Origin: Bacteroidales bacterium
GTDB taxonomy: Bacteria > Bacteroidota > Bacteroidia > Bacteroidales > UBA932
Length of the DNA: 64,000 nt
Direction of reading: 5' to 3'
Assembly (NCBI GenBank): GCA_017437755.1
Contig: JAFRXI010000019.1
Coordinates: 1-64,000 of the forward strand
Shown here piece by piece: positions 45,801 through 55,400 of the stretch; position 1 is the first letter of the stretch; the number at the start of each line of letters is the position of its first letter. A program made the translations under genes and the position numbers. The notes beneath the pieces are model-generated. The model searched no databases. It was not told the origin of the DNA and saw only the letters and a list, made by a program, of their open reading frames with translations.

Positions 45801-46781
45801 GGCCTTCACTTCGTAAAGCAGCTGGTCCTCCTCCACAAGGGCGGAATCGAGGCGCTGGTGAGGAAGGAAGGCGGGATGGAATTCCGGTTTGAACTGCCGG
45901 TCTCTCCCGAAATGTATTCCGCTGCCGAGAGGCATGAGCAGCCTGCGGGCCTGATTGACGGGATGATGCACGTAGAGGACCAGGAAGGTGCCATGACCGT
46001 TCCTGACGGAAGCGACGACAGTTCGCGTCCCCTGGTGGCCGTGGTGGAAGACAATCCCCAGCTTCGTTCCTACCTTAAAAGCATCCTCGGCGAGGAGTTC
46101 AGGGTAATCACCGCCGATAACGGGAAGGACGGCCTGGACATGATATTCGCGGAGATGCCCGACATAGTGACCACCGACGTCATGATGGAGGGGATGGACG
46201 GTTATGAACTGTGCCGGAAGATTAAGGACAACCCCATCCTGAGCCATATCCCGGTTGTGATACTCACGGCCAAGGTTGCCGAGGAGGACAAGCTGTCGGG
46301 CTACCGGAACAAGGCCAACGCATACATAACCAAGCCATTCAACCCGGAAATCCTGCTGGCCGTGCTCCGCAATAACATAGAGGAGGTCCAGAAGCTCCGC
46401 AAAGATATCCTTTCCCCTGACGCCGACGGTTCCGACAATCTCCTGTCCAGGATGTCGCAGCACGACAGCCGGTTCCTTCACCGCCTGAACGACATCATAA
46501 ATGCCCACCTGTCCGAACCGCCGATAGGGATCAACGAACTCTCGGAGATGATGCAGATCTCCCGGTCCAGCCTGTTCCGCAAGATGAAGGCGCTGACCGG
46601 AGTCTCGCCCAACGAATACGTCATTATCTACAAACTGAACAAATCGGTGGAACTCCTCCGGGAGGACCGGCTGACAATCAGCGAAATCTCCTATTCGCTG
46701 GGATTCAGTTCACCGTCGCATTTCTCCAACACTTTCAAGAACCGCTTTGGCGTAAGTCCCAGGAATTTCCTGCAAAAATAG
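42858..46781 (+). CDS. Hybrid two-component system regulator (HTCS)
   Basis: The 1307-residue protein has a signal peptide, a periplasmic propeller of two-component-regulator blades (for example FHPDGSVWFATHSDGLYVLE), a Y_Y_Y domain (about 650-735), one membrane helix (about 740-765), HisKA with predicted His804 (NISHELRTSLSL), HATPase with NLLSNAIKYT and GKGNGIGLHF, a receiver with predicted Asp1107 (TTDVMMEGMDGYE) and an AraC-type DNA-binding end. It should sense a periplasmic oligosaccharide and activate the adjacent PUL. I start at ATG 42858 rather than an upstream TTG that lies in the promoter box. The residue after HELRT is Ser instead of the usual Pro. Confidence 0.95.
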   Translation: MRPRTLICLILFFLPAMWAGAQVRTLSDLPNLKVNDFCQDSRHYVWISTDYGLCRFNGTDCVHYFHSASDPSSLLSNKVLCARQDRNGRLWVLTDEGLCRMDRRSGSFECILSDKNLNGMVSVPGKMVCYGQSGFVSVDTESAAVSINSAGDRDAISFAAVQKDSLIWAISENDGSISCYDLDFYRHDRIVPENGAGFLCAAAEEEWLWLGTERGVKVYDTATRKFLDGDPRLASLDYLRNESIVLLFPYEDKVCICARNQDIHIWSRPHGALNRNLAQRSFFNLSYTSDFSCALYSDDGQVWIGTADRGYAIYNPGEIEFCKGKALKRVTKGKYFNSMTSADGPVIWMASRYKGLLAVDVQPARFQWYKFVDDTELRKLGTTGLSTVFCDHTQNLWLNMDDKLGVAPVKGMELGRVRPLPVSLRSRAACEDLRGQVWIAAEDGLYCFRNQILAKTLFNGSEVSDVTTDAGGRVVCCVVGQGVVSVDPGSFQTTPSFREHQFTRELNSIRFHPDGSVWFATHSDGLYVLEDGKLTHYGPDENHLSQDVESIVFDPAGNAWLGTAFGLSLIPAGRDKIISYGLSESLQVQQFTSRCATAVGEYVSLGGVSGIALFSSEKLISKVSDEPVDVKITSLKSSERRMDEVLKDGVDSFDELRQVVIPYKDRNLTIDYEAVQFFHPEAVKFAYRLGGLEKEWHYVDKSRSANWSHLPNGHYTFEVMAMNYDGFWNEVPKRLEIVIKPSPFLSWYAILAYILLFLTGVSAIMKFTVDRKVQNKKLELTMEALEQEKKMAGMKVGFFTNISHELRTSLSLIYGPVKMLETADTGKRKGLIKLIQGNTNSLLVLIDQLLNISRIENDCLPLMVSDVDVDPLLRRMITAFTPLADEKGITLTLDNSVPPGKLLPLDADKFTKILQNLLSNAIKYTGSCGQVDVVAGLVHDDVLRVSVFDNGIGMEPEEAKVIFERYRRLKAGEMSGKGNGIGLHFVKQLVLLHKGGIEALVRKEGGMEFRFELPVSPEMYSAAERHEQPAGLIDGMMHVEDQEGAMTVPDGSDDSSRPLVAVVEDNPQLRSYLKSILGEEFRVITADNGKDGLDMIFAEMPDIVTTDVMMEGMDGYELCRKIKDNPILSHIPVVILTAKVAEEDKLSGYRNKANAYITKPFNPEILLAVLRNNIEEVQKLRKDILSPDADGSDNLLSRMSQHDSRFLHRLNDIINAHLSEPPIGINELSEMMQISRSSLFRKMKALTGVSPNEYVIIYKLNKSVELLREDRLTISEISYSLGFSSPSHFSNTFKNRFGVSPRNFLQK

Positions 46782-46808
46782 GACTTTGGGATTCTGACGC
46801 ATGTTTTG

Positions 46809-46842
46809 GGACTGCCCGTAATTTCTTCTCAGCGGGCAGTCC
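46809..46842. promoter_or_regulatory. Perfect 10-base inverted repeat over the PUL 2 promoter
   Basis: GGACTGCCCG (46809-46818) and CGGGCAGTCC (46833-46842) flank a 14-base AT-rich centre. The right arm ends two bases before the -7 box, and the -33 position falls inside the centre. This position suits an operator, though the hairpin could also end the regulator transcript; no T-run follows. Confidence 0.6.
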
Positions 46843-46844
46843 TG

Positions 46845-46852
46845 TAATTTTG
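46845..46852 (+). promoter_or_regulatory. -7 promoter box of PUL 2 operon
   Basis: TAATTTTG matches TAnnTTTG 19 bases before the ATG at 46872. The expected upstream element would be the weak TTTC at 46822-46825, which suggests that the promoter needs an activator. Confidence 0.55.
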
Positions 46853-46871
46853 CATCGTAGACTTGAAATCC

Positions 46872-49800
46872 ATGAAAACGATGGCGATGAACAGATTCCG
46901 TCTTGCGGCCGCACTTGCGCTCCTGCTTTCAGCAGGGCCTGTTTTTTCACAGGGATACCGGGGCATATGGTACACCCTCGGACAGGTGGAAACGGAATAT
47001 GGGGACAAATATTCCGGCGGACTGGGAACCTATACCGTCAAGCACATCCCCATGGCAATCTATGCACCGCAGGTAAACAAGACCTTCTTCGTCTACGGCG
47101 GGACCACCGACGAAACCCGGAAATACCTCCTCTGCATGGCCGGATGCTTCGACCATTCCACAGGCATGCTGCGCCGCCCCGTCGTAGTCCACGACAAGGG
47201 GGCATACGGGGTGATTGACCCGCACGACAATCCAACCATCCAGATTGACAGGGACGGATACATCTGGGTGTTCGTGGCCGGCAGGGGAAATACCCGCCCA
47301 GGCATCCGATACCGCAGTTCAAAGCCCTATGACATCAGCTCCTTTGAATACGTTAACGAGAGTATAATGGCCTATCCCCAAGTGTTTTACGACAAGGACA
47401 AGGGCTTTTTCCTCTTTTTCACCCGCTACGACGGCAAGCGCCGCACCTTCTTCCAGACCAGTCCCGACGGGGTCAACTGGAGCGAGCGCCAGCCCATCGC
47501 CTCCATCATGGAGCCCGGCGAAACCCTCTCCGGCCACTACCAGCTCACCAATTACGACGGCAGGAAGCTCGTATGCTGCTTCAACCGGCACATAGACGGC
47601 AGCTGCGACACCAGGACCAACATCTACTACATCCAGTCGGAAGACTGGGGCAAGACCTGGACAAATGCCGCAGGAGAGAAGGTCGAGCTGCCTGTAACCC
47701 GGGAAGAGAATCCCGCCCTGGTCAGGAATTTCCACCGCGAAGGCCGGAACTGCTACATCAAGGACATCAACTTCGACAAGGACGGCCGCCCCGTCATACT
47801 CTACCTTACGAGCGACAACCACATCACCGGCCCCCGCGGCGGCGAAAGGAACTGGGAGACAGTCAGTTGGAACGGGAAAGACTGGGAATACAGCTTCATA
47901 ACCCGCTCCACCCACTGCTACGACAGCGGTTCCATCTACATCGATGGCGACACCTGGAGCGTAATCGCCCCTACCGGGCCGGGGCCGCAATACTGGGGAA
48001 CCGGCGGGGAGATGGCTCTCTGGTGCACCGAGAACAGGGGTGTCATCTGGGAGAAGTTCAAGGACCTTACCCGGAACAGCCGGTTCAACCATGCATACGC
48101 CCGGCGGCCCGTCAACGCCCATGACGGATTCTATTCCTTCTGGGCCGACGGGGACCCCGACAGCCTGAGCATTTCCCACCTGTACTTCTGCAACAAGGCC
48201 GGGGACGTATTCCGGATGCCATACACCATGGAGGAAGAATGGCAGAAGCCGGAAACCGTGTCATTCCCCTCGGAGTTCGACCATTCCGCCATTACAAGGA
48301 GCCCGCACCCCAGGCTGCTGATGGACCGCAAGGGCATGAAGGACTTCAGGAAGAAACTCTCCGGAAAGGGCCTCCCATACAGCAGCCTGCGGCAGCTCGA
48401 CGGTATCATACGCGACACCGCCGCAAGCATACTCAAGGGGAACAAACCAGTGGCGATGAACCAGATCCTTTCGCTCGCCTACTGCTGCAGTGTCCACGGC
48501 GACAGGAAGATGCTGCCCAGGCTTAAAGCCGACCTGGTATCGTTCTGCCGCAGCGACTGGGGGAAGGGATTCCTCTCCATTTCAGAGAATGCGGTGGCCG
48601 TCTCCCTGGCCTACGACTGGCTCTGGGACAAACTGACCCGGGAAGAGCGCAGCATCATCCGCCAGGCCCTCGTGGACAAGGTCATACTCGCCTCGGACCG
48701 CAACCATTTCCGCGGATTCAAGGGTAACTGGTCGTCGATATGCAACTGCGGGGTGATAATGGCCTGCCTCGCAATCTATGAAGACGAGCCCGAACTGGCC
48801 GGCAGGTACCTGGAAACCAGTTACCGGAACAACAAGGAAAACATCTCCATAGTATACAAGGACGGCGGCTACCCCGAGGGAATAAGCTACTGGAACTACG
48901 GCACCCAGTACCAGATCTGCCTCAACGAGGCCCTCAGGGGGGTGTTCGGCCATGACGGAGGCCTTTCCGACACGCCCGGATTCATGGAGTCCGCCTGGTT
49001 CGCCCTGTATGCCCATGCCACTGGCGGCGGGACCTTCTCGTTCGCCGACGGAGGGGCCAAATACGACCATCCCATGGCAGCCTCCTGGTGGTTTGCATCG
49101 CACCTTGCAAACCCCACCCTGGCATTCGCGGAAAAGCGCTTCCTGGACCGCGGCGACTATGCCTCGCGCTACCCCAGGCTGCTTCCTGCCCTGATCGGGC
49201 TGTTCCGGGAATCCGACCTGGACACTCCCGGTTTCGCTCCCCCATCCGATGAAGTCTGGACCTGCCAGGGCGAAATGCCTTTGTACATAGTCCGACGCGG
49301 CTGGAACTACGACAATACCGACACCTATCTTGGAATCAAGGGCGGCAACTGCAACACCTGGAAGACCATGGTCACCTCCCACGGCCACATGGATGCCGGA
49401 TCATTCGTCTTCGAGGCAGAAGGGCTGCGCTGGTCCGACGACGTGATGCGCCCCTCCTACGACTCCTGGTTCAGGGCCCTCCGGGAAGCGGGATCGCACA
49501 GCGGGGCCACCGGCCAGGGCGGCCTGCGATGGAATACATTCGAGGTGAGCAACCTCTGCCACAGCTGCCTCATAGCGGGTTGCAACGACGGTTCGGTCCG
49601 GGGCAAGCTGCATCCCGGCGACTACGACGTGGACGGCTATGCCACCCTCACTCCCCTGGACGGGAAAGACCGGCAGGGTGCAGTGATCGATATGACAGCC
49701 CCCATGAAGGGACAGGTCAAATCGGCCGTCAGGACCATCGTACTGCTTCCTGACGGAACCCTGGAAGTGACCGACAGCATCGAGGCACTGCCCGGACTGG

Positions 49801-50081
49801 ACTGCCCCCTTGAATGGCGGATGCTCACCAAGGCCAAGGCCAAACCGTCCGGCAAACACCTGGTACTCAGCCGCGACGGTGCCAAAAGGGTGCTCACGGC
49901 CACCAGTTCCGACAAAAGCGCCGTCCCCGAATTCGCGGTCCTCAAAACCGAAGTGCCCGATTCGTGGAAAGACGGATTCTACTACATCCAGGGCTTGAAA
50001 GGCAGGAGCATCGCCTCGTGGCATGCCACCGTTCCTGCCGGGAAGACAGTAACATTCAAGACCACCCTGCGGAAACCATGA
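46872..50081 (+). CDS. BNR-4 propeller fused to heparinase II/III lyase
   Basis: The 1069-residue secreted protein has a signal peptide ending near VFSQG. Residues about 25-465 form a BNR-4 domain (DPHDNPTIQIDRDGYIWVF, SIMAYPQVFYDKDKGFF), the fold found in PL24-like ulvan lyases. Residues about 475-1065 are heparinase II/III-like, with HPRLLMDRKG, GGYPEGISYWNYGTQ and SHGHMDAGSFVFEAEGLRW holding the likely Tyr and His residues. Either half may be a lyase, or the propeller may only bind. I start at ATG 46872, just after the promoter; ATGs at 46881 and 46887 are alternatives. The stop overlaps the next start (ATGA), and that gene encodes a paralogue of its second half. Confidence 0.8.
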   Translation: MKTMAMNRFRLAAALALLLSAGPVFSQGYRGIWYTLGQVETEYGDKYSGGLGTYTVKHIPMAIYAPQVNKTFFVYGGTTDETRKYLLCMAGCFDHSTGMLRRPVVVHDKGAYGVIDPHDNPTIQIDRDGYIWVFVAGRGNTRPGIRYRSSKPYDISSFEYVNESIMAYPQVFYDKDKGFFLFFTRYDGKRRTFFQTSPDGVNWSERQPIASIMEPGETLSGHYQLTNYDGRKLVCCFNRHIDGSCDTRTNIYYIQSEDWGKTWTNAAGEKVELPVTREENPALVRNFHREGRNCYIKDINFDKDGRPVILYLTSDNHITGPRGGERNWETVSWNGKDWEYSFITRSTHCYDSGSIYIDGDTWSVIAPTGPGPQYWGTGGEMALWCTENRGVIWEKFKDLTRNSRFNHAYARRPVNAHDGFYSFWADGDPDSLSISHLYFCNKAGDVFRMPYTMEEEWQKPETVSFPSEFDHSAITRSPHPRLLMDRKGMKDFRKKLSGKGLPYSSLRQLDGIIRDTAASILKGNKPVAMNQILSLAYCCSVHGDRKMLPRLKADLVSFCRSDWGKGFLSISENAVAVSLAYDWLWDKLTREERSIIRQALVDKVILASDRNHFRGFKGNWSSICNCGVIMACLAIYEDEPELAGRYLETSYRNNKENISIVYKDGGYPEGISYWNYGTQYQICLNEALRGVFGHDGGLSDTPGFMESAWFALYAHATGGGTFSFADGGAKYDHPMAASWWFASHLANPTLAFAEKRFLDRGDYASRYPRLLPALIGLFRESDLDTPGFAPPSDEVWTCQGEMPLYIVRRGWNYDNTDTYLGIKGGNCNTWKTMVTSHGHMDAGSFVFEAEGLRWSDDVMRPSYDSWFRALREAGSHSGATGQGGLRWNTFEVSNLCHSCLIAGCNDGSVRGKLHPGDYDVDGYATLTPLDGKDRQGAVIDMTAPMKGQVKSAVRTIVLLPDGTLEVTDSIEALPGLDCPLEWRMLTKAKAKPSGKHLVLSRDGAKRVLTATSSDKSAVPEFAVLKTEVPDSWKDGFYYIQGLKGRSIASWHATVPAGKTVTFKTTLRKP

Positions 50082-52042
50082 CCATACCATCCCGACACAT
50101 ACTGCTGCTGATGGCTGCGGGCCTTGCACTCTCTTGCAGAACCCATGAGGTTCCGCAGGAGCCCGACGTGGTCCCGCCATCTCCCGAAACGCCGGAAGTA
50201 TTTGATTATACAGTACTTGAGAATGCCGGTCATCCCAGGCTGCTTATGACGGAGAAGGATTTCACCGCCCTGAAAAAACGGCTTGGGTCCGACAAGGCAT
50301 CCAACGTCACCCTCTGCAATATACATCATGTGATAATAGTCAAGGCCCAGGCATACGCCGCCGCGGCACAGATCACTTCCGACCCCTCCTCGCACGAGAA
50401 CAACGTGTCGGAGATACTGGCCCTGTGCTATGCCTGGCGCACCACAGGGAACGCCGTTTTCCTGACAAAGGTGCTCAAGGACATCGACGCGGTTATCGGA
50501 TGGAAGAACCTCGGAAGCTCCGACCTGGGGGTTGGAGAGCACAGCCTTGCGCTGGCCGTCGCCTACGACTGGCTGTATCAGGAACTCAGCGAGAAGCAGC
50601 GCTACGGACTATGTAAACTATTGATGGACAAGGCTGTAAAGGCCAGCCTCAAATCCAGTTTCCGCCAGTTCTGCGGCAACTGGAACCAGGTAGGGAACGG
50701 AGGGATAATGTCGGCGGCCCTGGCCCTGTACGAGCAGGACAAGACATCCTGCATGGTCAACATCGAAACCGGCCTGGTGGACAACAGGAAGGTACTCCGC
50801 AAGCTGATGGCAGGAGGGGGCGGATACCCCGAAGGGCCCTCCTACTGGAACTACGGGATGACCTATCAGGCGGCCCTTCTCCAGTCCATGCTCAACATCT
50901 TCAACCACACCGCCACCATAATGGATATCCAAGGCCTGATGGATTCCGGGATGTACGCCCTGATGAGCCACGGCACAATGAACACCTGCTTTTCCTATGC
51001 CGACGGCGGGGCAAGTTCCGACCAGCACATGCTGGCGTCGTGGTGGTATGCCGCCATGAAGCAGGACGCCTCGCTCTGCTTTGCCGAAAAGCACCTCCTG
51101 GAACAGGACAAATACCTCTCAGGCTATTCCAGGCTGCTGCCGCTGGTTCCGGCCTTCCTCAAGGATTTCAATCCGGACGCCCCCGGCAGCGTCCCCACGG
51201 CGACCCTGTGGCACTGCGACGGGGAAATGCCTCTATGCATCGTGCGCCGGGGCTGGACATACAGTCCCTCGGACCTGTACCTGGGGATCAAGGGCGGCAA
51301 CTGCAATACCTGGAAGACCATGAGCACGGCCCACGGCCACATGGACGCCGGTTCCTTTGTCTTTGAGGCGGAAGGGGTGCGCTGGTCCGACGACATAATG
51401 CGCCCGTCGTACTCCAACTGGTTCGATGCCCTGCAAAAGGCCGGAAGCCGGAGCGGCGACACCTCCCAGACCGGGCTCAGGTGGAGCACTTTCAACGTTA
51501 ACGTACTGTGCCACAGCACTTTGGTATCCTATACCAACGACGGCAGCGTCAGCGGCAAACTCCATCCGTCGGACCAGTACGTGGACGGACACGCCTCTAT
51601 CCTGGAAATCCATGACGACCCTGCCCGCCAGGGCGCCGTGCTGGACATGTCCGGCCCCATGAAGGGCCAGGTCAAGAGTGCCCGGAGGGAAATCGACCTT
51701 CTGGCTGACGGCACCCTTGAGGTGACCGACCGGATCCAGGCACTGGACGGACAGGACTGCGTCCTGGAATGGAGGATGCTGTCCATGGCGAACGCCGCAG
51801 TGCAGGGGCAGGGCATCAAGCTCACCTCAAGGGACGATGCGGGAATCAGCCGCACCCTGACCGTAAGGAGCTCGCAAAGCGGCGTTTCCCCAGTGTACGC
51901 CACCTGGCAGACTGCCGTCCCTTCCGACTGGAGCGGGTTCACCTATTACCAGACCATCAGCAAACGCGTGATAGCCGGATGGAAAGCAACCGTCCCCGCC
52001 GGCACAACCGTAACATTCACCACACAGCTCAAAAAGAACTGA
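50078..52042 (+). CDS. Heparinase II/III-family lyase, lipoprotein
   Basis: The 654-residue lipoprotein (GLALSC) is homologous to the C-terminal half of the preceding protein. It has HPRLLMTEKDF near residue 50, GGGYPEGPSYWNYGMTYQ around residue 250 and AHGHMDAGSFVFEAEGVRW around residue 420. It should cleave a uronic-acid-containing polysaccharide by beta-elimination, giving unsaturated ends for the GH88 enzyme encoded at 62010. The ATG at 50078 overlaps the upstream TGA; the frame opens earlier without a signal peptide. The lipoprotein anchor suggests a different location from its soluble neighbour. Confidence 0.85.
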   Translation: MTIPSRHILLLMAAGLALSCRTHEVPQEPDVVPPSPETPEVFDYTVLENAGHPRLLMTEKDFTALKKRLGSDKASNVTLCNIHHVIIVKAQAYAAAAQITSDPSSHENNVSEILALCYAWRTTGNAVFLTKVLKDIDAVIGWKNLGSSDLGVGEHSLALAVAYDWLYQELSEKQRYGLCKLLMDKAVKASLKSSFRQFCGNWNQVGNGGIMSAALALYEQDKTSCMVNIETGLVDNRKVLRKLMAGGGGYPEGPSYWNYGMTYQAALLQSMLNIFNHTATIMDIQGLMDSGMYALMSHGTMNTCFSYADGGASSDQHMLASWWYAAMKQDASLCFAEKHLLEQDKYLSGYSRLLPLVPAFLKDFNPDAPGSVPTATLWHCDGEMPLCIVRRGWTYSPSDLYLGIKGGNCNTWKTMSTAHGHMDAGSFVFEAEGVRWSDDIMRPSYSNWFDALQKAGSRSGDTSQTGLRWSTFNVNVLCHSTLVSYTNDGSVSGKLHPSDQYVDGHASILEIHDDPARQGAVLDMSGPMKGQVKSARREIDLLADGTLEVTDRIQALDGQDCVLEWRMLSMANAAVQGQGIKLTSRDDAGISRTLTVRSSQSGVSPVYATWQTAVPSDWSGFTYYQTISKRVIAGWKATVPAGTTVTFTTQLKKN

Positions 52043-52043
52043 C

Positions 52044-52454
52044 ATGAGAAAGGCCATCCTCACAATCCTGATGATCCTGCTCTGGGCACTGCCCGGATGC
52101 AGGAAAAACAGCTTTGAAGACAGCAGCACGTTCGCAATCCACTACATGGGCATTTCCAACATACATCCCGGCGAGACGGCCACCTCATCGCCCTCATACC
52201 TGGGAGCCGCCCCCACCGGATTCAGCATCTACTCCGTGGTTTTCAACGGGAACATATTCTACGACCCCAGGATCGACGGCCCGCTGGACGGGAACAGCAT
52301 TTTCTATGTGGACCCGGGCACCGGTACCTTCAAGATACAGAACACCTCTTCGCTGAAGGCGGGTACCTACAAGGTAAGCGTCAAATGCAGCTCGGCCGGA
52401 AAGCAATACGACTGCCCGGACGCAATCACAATCATAATGTTAAAGGAAAAGTAG
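52044..52454 (+). CDS. Small Ig-like surface lipoprotein
   Basis: The 136-residue lipoprotein (LPGCRK) consists of one predicted beta-sandwich: GISNIHPGE, YVDPGTGTFKIQNTSSLKAG and YKVSVKCSSAG resemble the N-terminal Ig/cadherin-like repeat of surface glycan-binding proteins in PULs. It is too short to contain the usual binding domain, so it may be a reduced relative or a spacer protein. It starts one base after the lyase stop and ends six bases before SusC, so it belongs to the operon. Confidence 0.75.
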   Translation: MRKAILTILMILLWALPGCRKNSFEDSSTFAIHYMGISNIHPGETATSSPSYLGAAPTGFSIYSVVFNGNIFYDPRIDGPLDGNSIFYVDPGTGTFKIQNTSSLKAGTYKVSVKCSSAGKQYDCPDAITIIMLKEK

Positions 52455-52460
52455 AACGCC

Positions 52461-55400
52461 ATGCCAAAGAAATTGCTTTCCCTGCTTCTGTTCGCCCTGT
52501 CCTGCATGACGGCGGCCGCCCAGGACAAGATCACCGTCCGGGGCACCGTCCTTGACGGGGAAGGCCAGCCGCTTCCCGGAGTCACCGTCATGATTGAAAA
52601 CACCACCGACGGAACCGTCACCGACGACAAGGGCCAGTTCAGTCTGAGGGCGGCCAAATCCGCCGTCCTGGTGTTCGACTGCATGGGCTTCCGGCAGCTG
52701 AAGGAGCCCGTCCGGGGGCAGGCCCGTATCGACGTAACCATGGACACCGACGAAAACTTCCTGGACGAGGCCGTGGTCATCGGCTACGGTACAATGAGGC
52801 GGTCCGACCTCACCGGCGCCATATCGTCGGTTTCGGCCAAAAACCTCGAGAATTTCAAGACCGGAAGCGTGGCGGGGGCCCTCGGCGGGCAGATTGCCGG
52901 CGTGAGCGTCACCACCGACGACGGTACCCCGGGATCGGGATACAACATCATAATCAGGGGCGTTGGAACCGTCAACGGCGACGCCTCCCCCCTCTACATC
53001 GTGGACGGATTCGAGGTTGAAGACATCAACTACCTGGCCAACCAGGACATAGCCTCGATCGAGGTCCTCAAAGACGCTTCAGCCTCGGCCATCTACGGGG
53101 CCCGGGCCGCCAACGGCGTGGTGCTCGTCACCACCAAATCGGGCCGCGAGGGCCGTCTGAGCGTGTCCTACAACGGTTCCGTCAGTTACCGGACCCTCTC
53201 CAGGAGACTGGACGTCCTCTCCCCTTACGAATATGTCCGGCTCCAGCACGACCTCAACAGCGACAGCGACAACGTGTATTTCCGCCCCGGAACCAACGCC
53301 GACGGAGTCCCCTACAGGTACCAGAGCATGGATGACTACCGGAACGTGGCCGGAATCAACTGGCAGGACCAGGCTTTCCGGAACACCTGGTCGCAGAACC
53401 ACGACATAAGCCTGCAGGGCGGGATCAAGCAGGCAAAATACACCGCCAGCTTCTCCCATTTTGACGAGAACGGTATCTTCGTCAACTCGGGCTACCGGAA
53501 GAACGCGGCCAGGGTGAAGTTCAACAACAACCTGGCAAAGTGGCTTACGATGGATGTCAACGTCAGCTACACCCAGCAGAAGAAATACGGCCTCGGTACC
53601 TCGGGCTACGTACTCAGGAACATCCTCGGCTACCGTCCCACCGGAGGCCTCAAGACCCCCGACGAAGTGCTGATTGAGAGTGCCTACGACCCCGACGACG
53701 AGAATTCCTACAACGACCATTTCAATCCGGTTTCGGCCGCCTATACCACCGACGCGGTCACCAGGACCAGGACATGGATGGCCAGCGGGGCCTTTACTTT
53801 CAAGATAATCAAGAACCTGACGCTCAAGACCTCCGGAAGCTATTACGAGTCGTCGATCAGGTCCGACAATTTCTACTACGCCGAGAGCCAGACCGCCAAG
53901 AGGGCAGGCGGGGCATACGGACAGTCCAAGATCCAGATAAACAACAACTGGTCGGTGAACAATGTCCTCACCTACGACCGGAAATTCAACAAGAAACACA
54001 GGCTGGTGGCCACCCTGGGCCAGGAATTCACCTTCAACGGCCAGGAATACCTGCAGGGGCAGGCCAAGGAATTCCTGATAGACGAACTTGGCGTGGACCA
54101 GCTCGGAATCGGCACCGCCACCCTCACTGAAACGTCCCGGACCGAAAAGAAGCGGCTGTCGTTCTTCGCCAGGGGGTTCTACAGTTTCGCCGACCGCTAC
54201 ATGATAACGGCGACCCTCCGCGCCGACGCCTCCACGGTATTCGCAGTGGGCAACAAATGGGGATTCTTCCCCTCGTTCTCCATGGCCTGGACACTCAGCA
54301 ACGAACCCTGGATGGAGTGGAGCCGCAGATGGCTGGACAGCTTCAAGATGAGGGCAGGCTGGGGCACGGTGGGCAACGACCGTATCGGAAACTACCTTTC
54401 CAACGACCTCTACACCGACGTCAAATACGGGCACGGAGCTTCCAGCATCACCGTACTGGTACCCCGGCAGCTGGCCAATCCCGACCTTCGCTGGGAGGGT
54501 TCATCCACGGTGAACATCGGCCTTGACATGAGCTTTTTCTCGTCGCGCCTGAGCATTAACACCGACGCCTTCATAAAGGACACCCGCGACCTGCTCCTGG
54601 CCCAGAACCTGGCCTACGTAACCGGATGGGGGTCCCAGTGGCAGAACATCGGAAAGATCCGCAACAAGGGTATAGAACTGACAGTCAAGGGAATAGTCTT
54701 CAACAAGAAGAACTTCTCCTGGACCCTGGACGGGAACATCTCCCTCATCCGGAACAAACTCCTGAAGCTCCAGGACGGTACCGGCTACATGCTGAGCCGC
54801 TCAGGATTCGACTCCAACAACACCAACAACGACTATATCGCCATGGTGGGCGAGGCCCTGGGCAACATGTACGGCTATGTCTGGGACGGAGTATACCAGT
54901 ACGACGACTTCAACATCCACCCCGACCTGGGCATGTCGCTCAAGAGCGGTGTCGCCGACAACTCCACCCACCTGGGCGAAACCGTCAAGCCCGGCTACGT
55001 CAAGTACAAGGACCTGGACGGTGACAACGTCATCACCGACAACGACAGGACGATAATCGGCAACGGCTATCCCGACATCTTCGGCGGATTCGCCTCCACC
55101 TTCCACGTCTACGGATTCGACCTCTCCGCCGTGTTCCAGTTCTCCTGCGGCAACGACATTTTCAACGTCACCCGCTACATGGCCACCAAGAGCAACAACA
55201 AGAGCCGTAACATGCTGGCCGAAGTGGCTGACCGCTGGACCGCCACGCACGCCTCCAACACCGTCCATTCCCTCAAGGGCTACGGGATGCACGACATCTA
55301 TTCCCGCTTCATCGAGGACGGTTCCTACCTGAGGCTCAAGAACCTCACCCTGGGTTATACCCTGCCCCACAAGATTGCCGGCAAGGTGCGTCTGAGCAAG

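Noticed and set aside
53079-54434. Minus-strand frame of 451 codons
   Set aside because: It is antisense to a clear SusC barrel and its composition is that of a mirrored coding strand.
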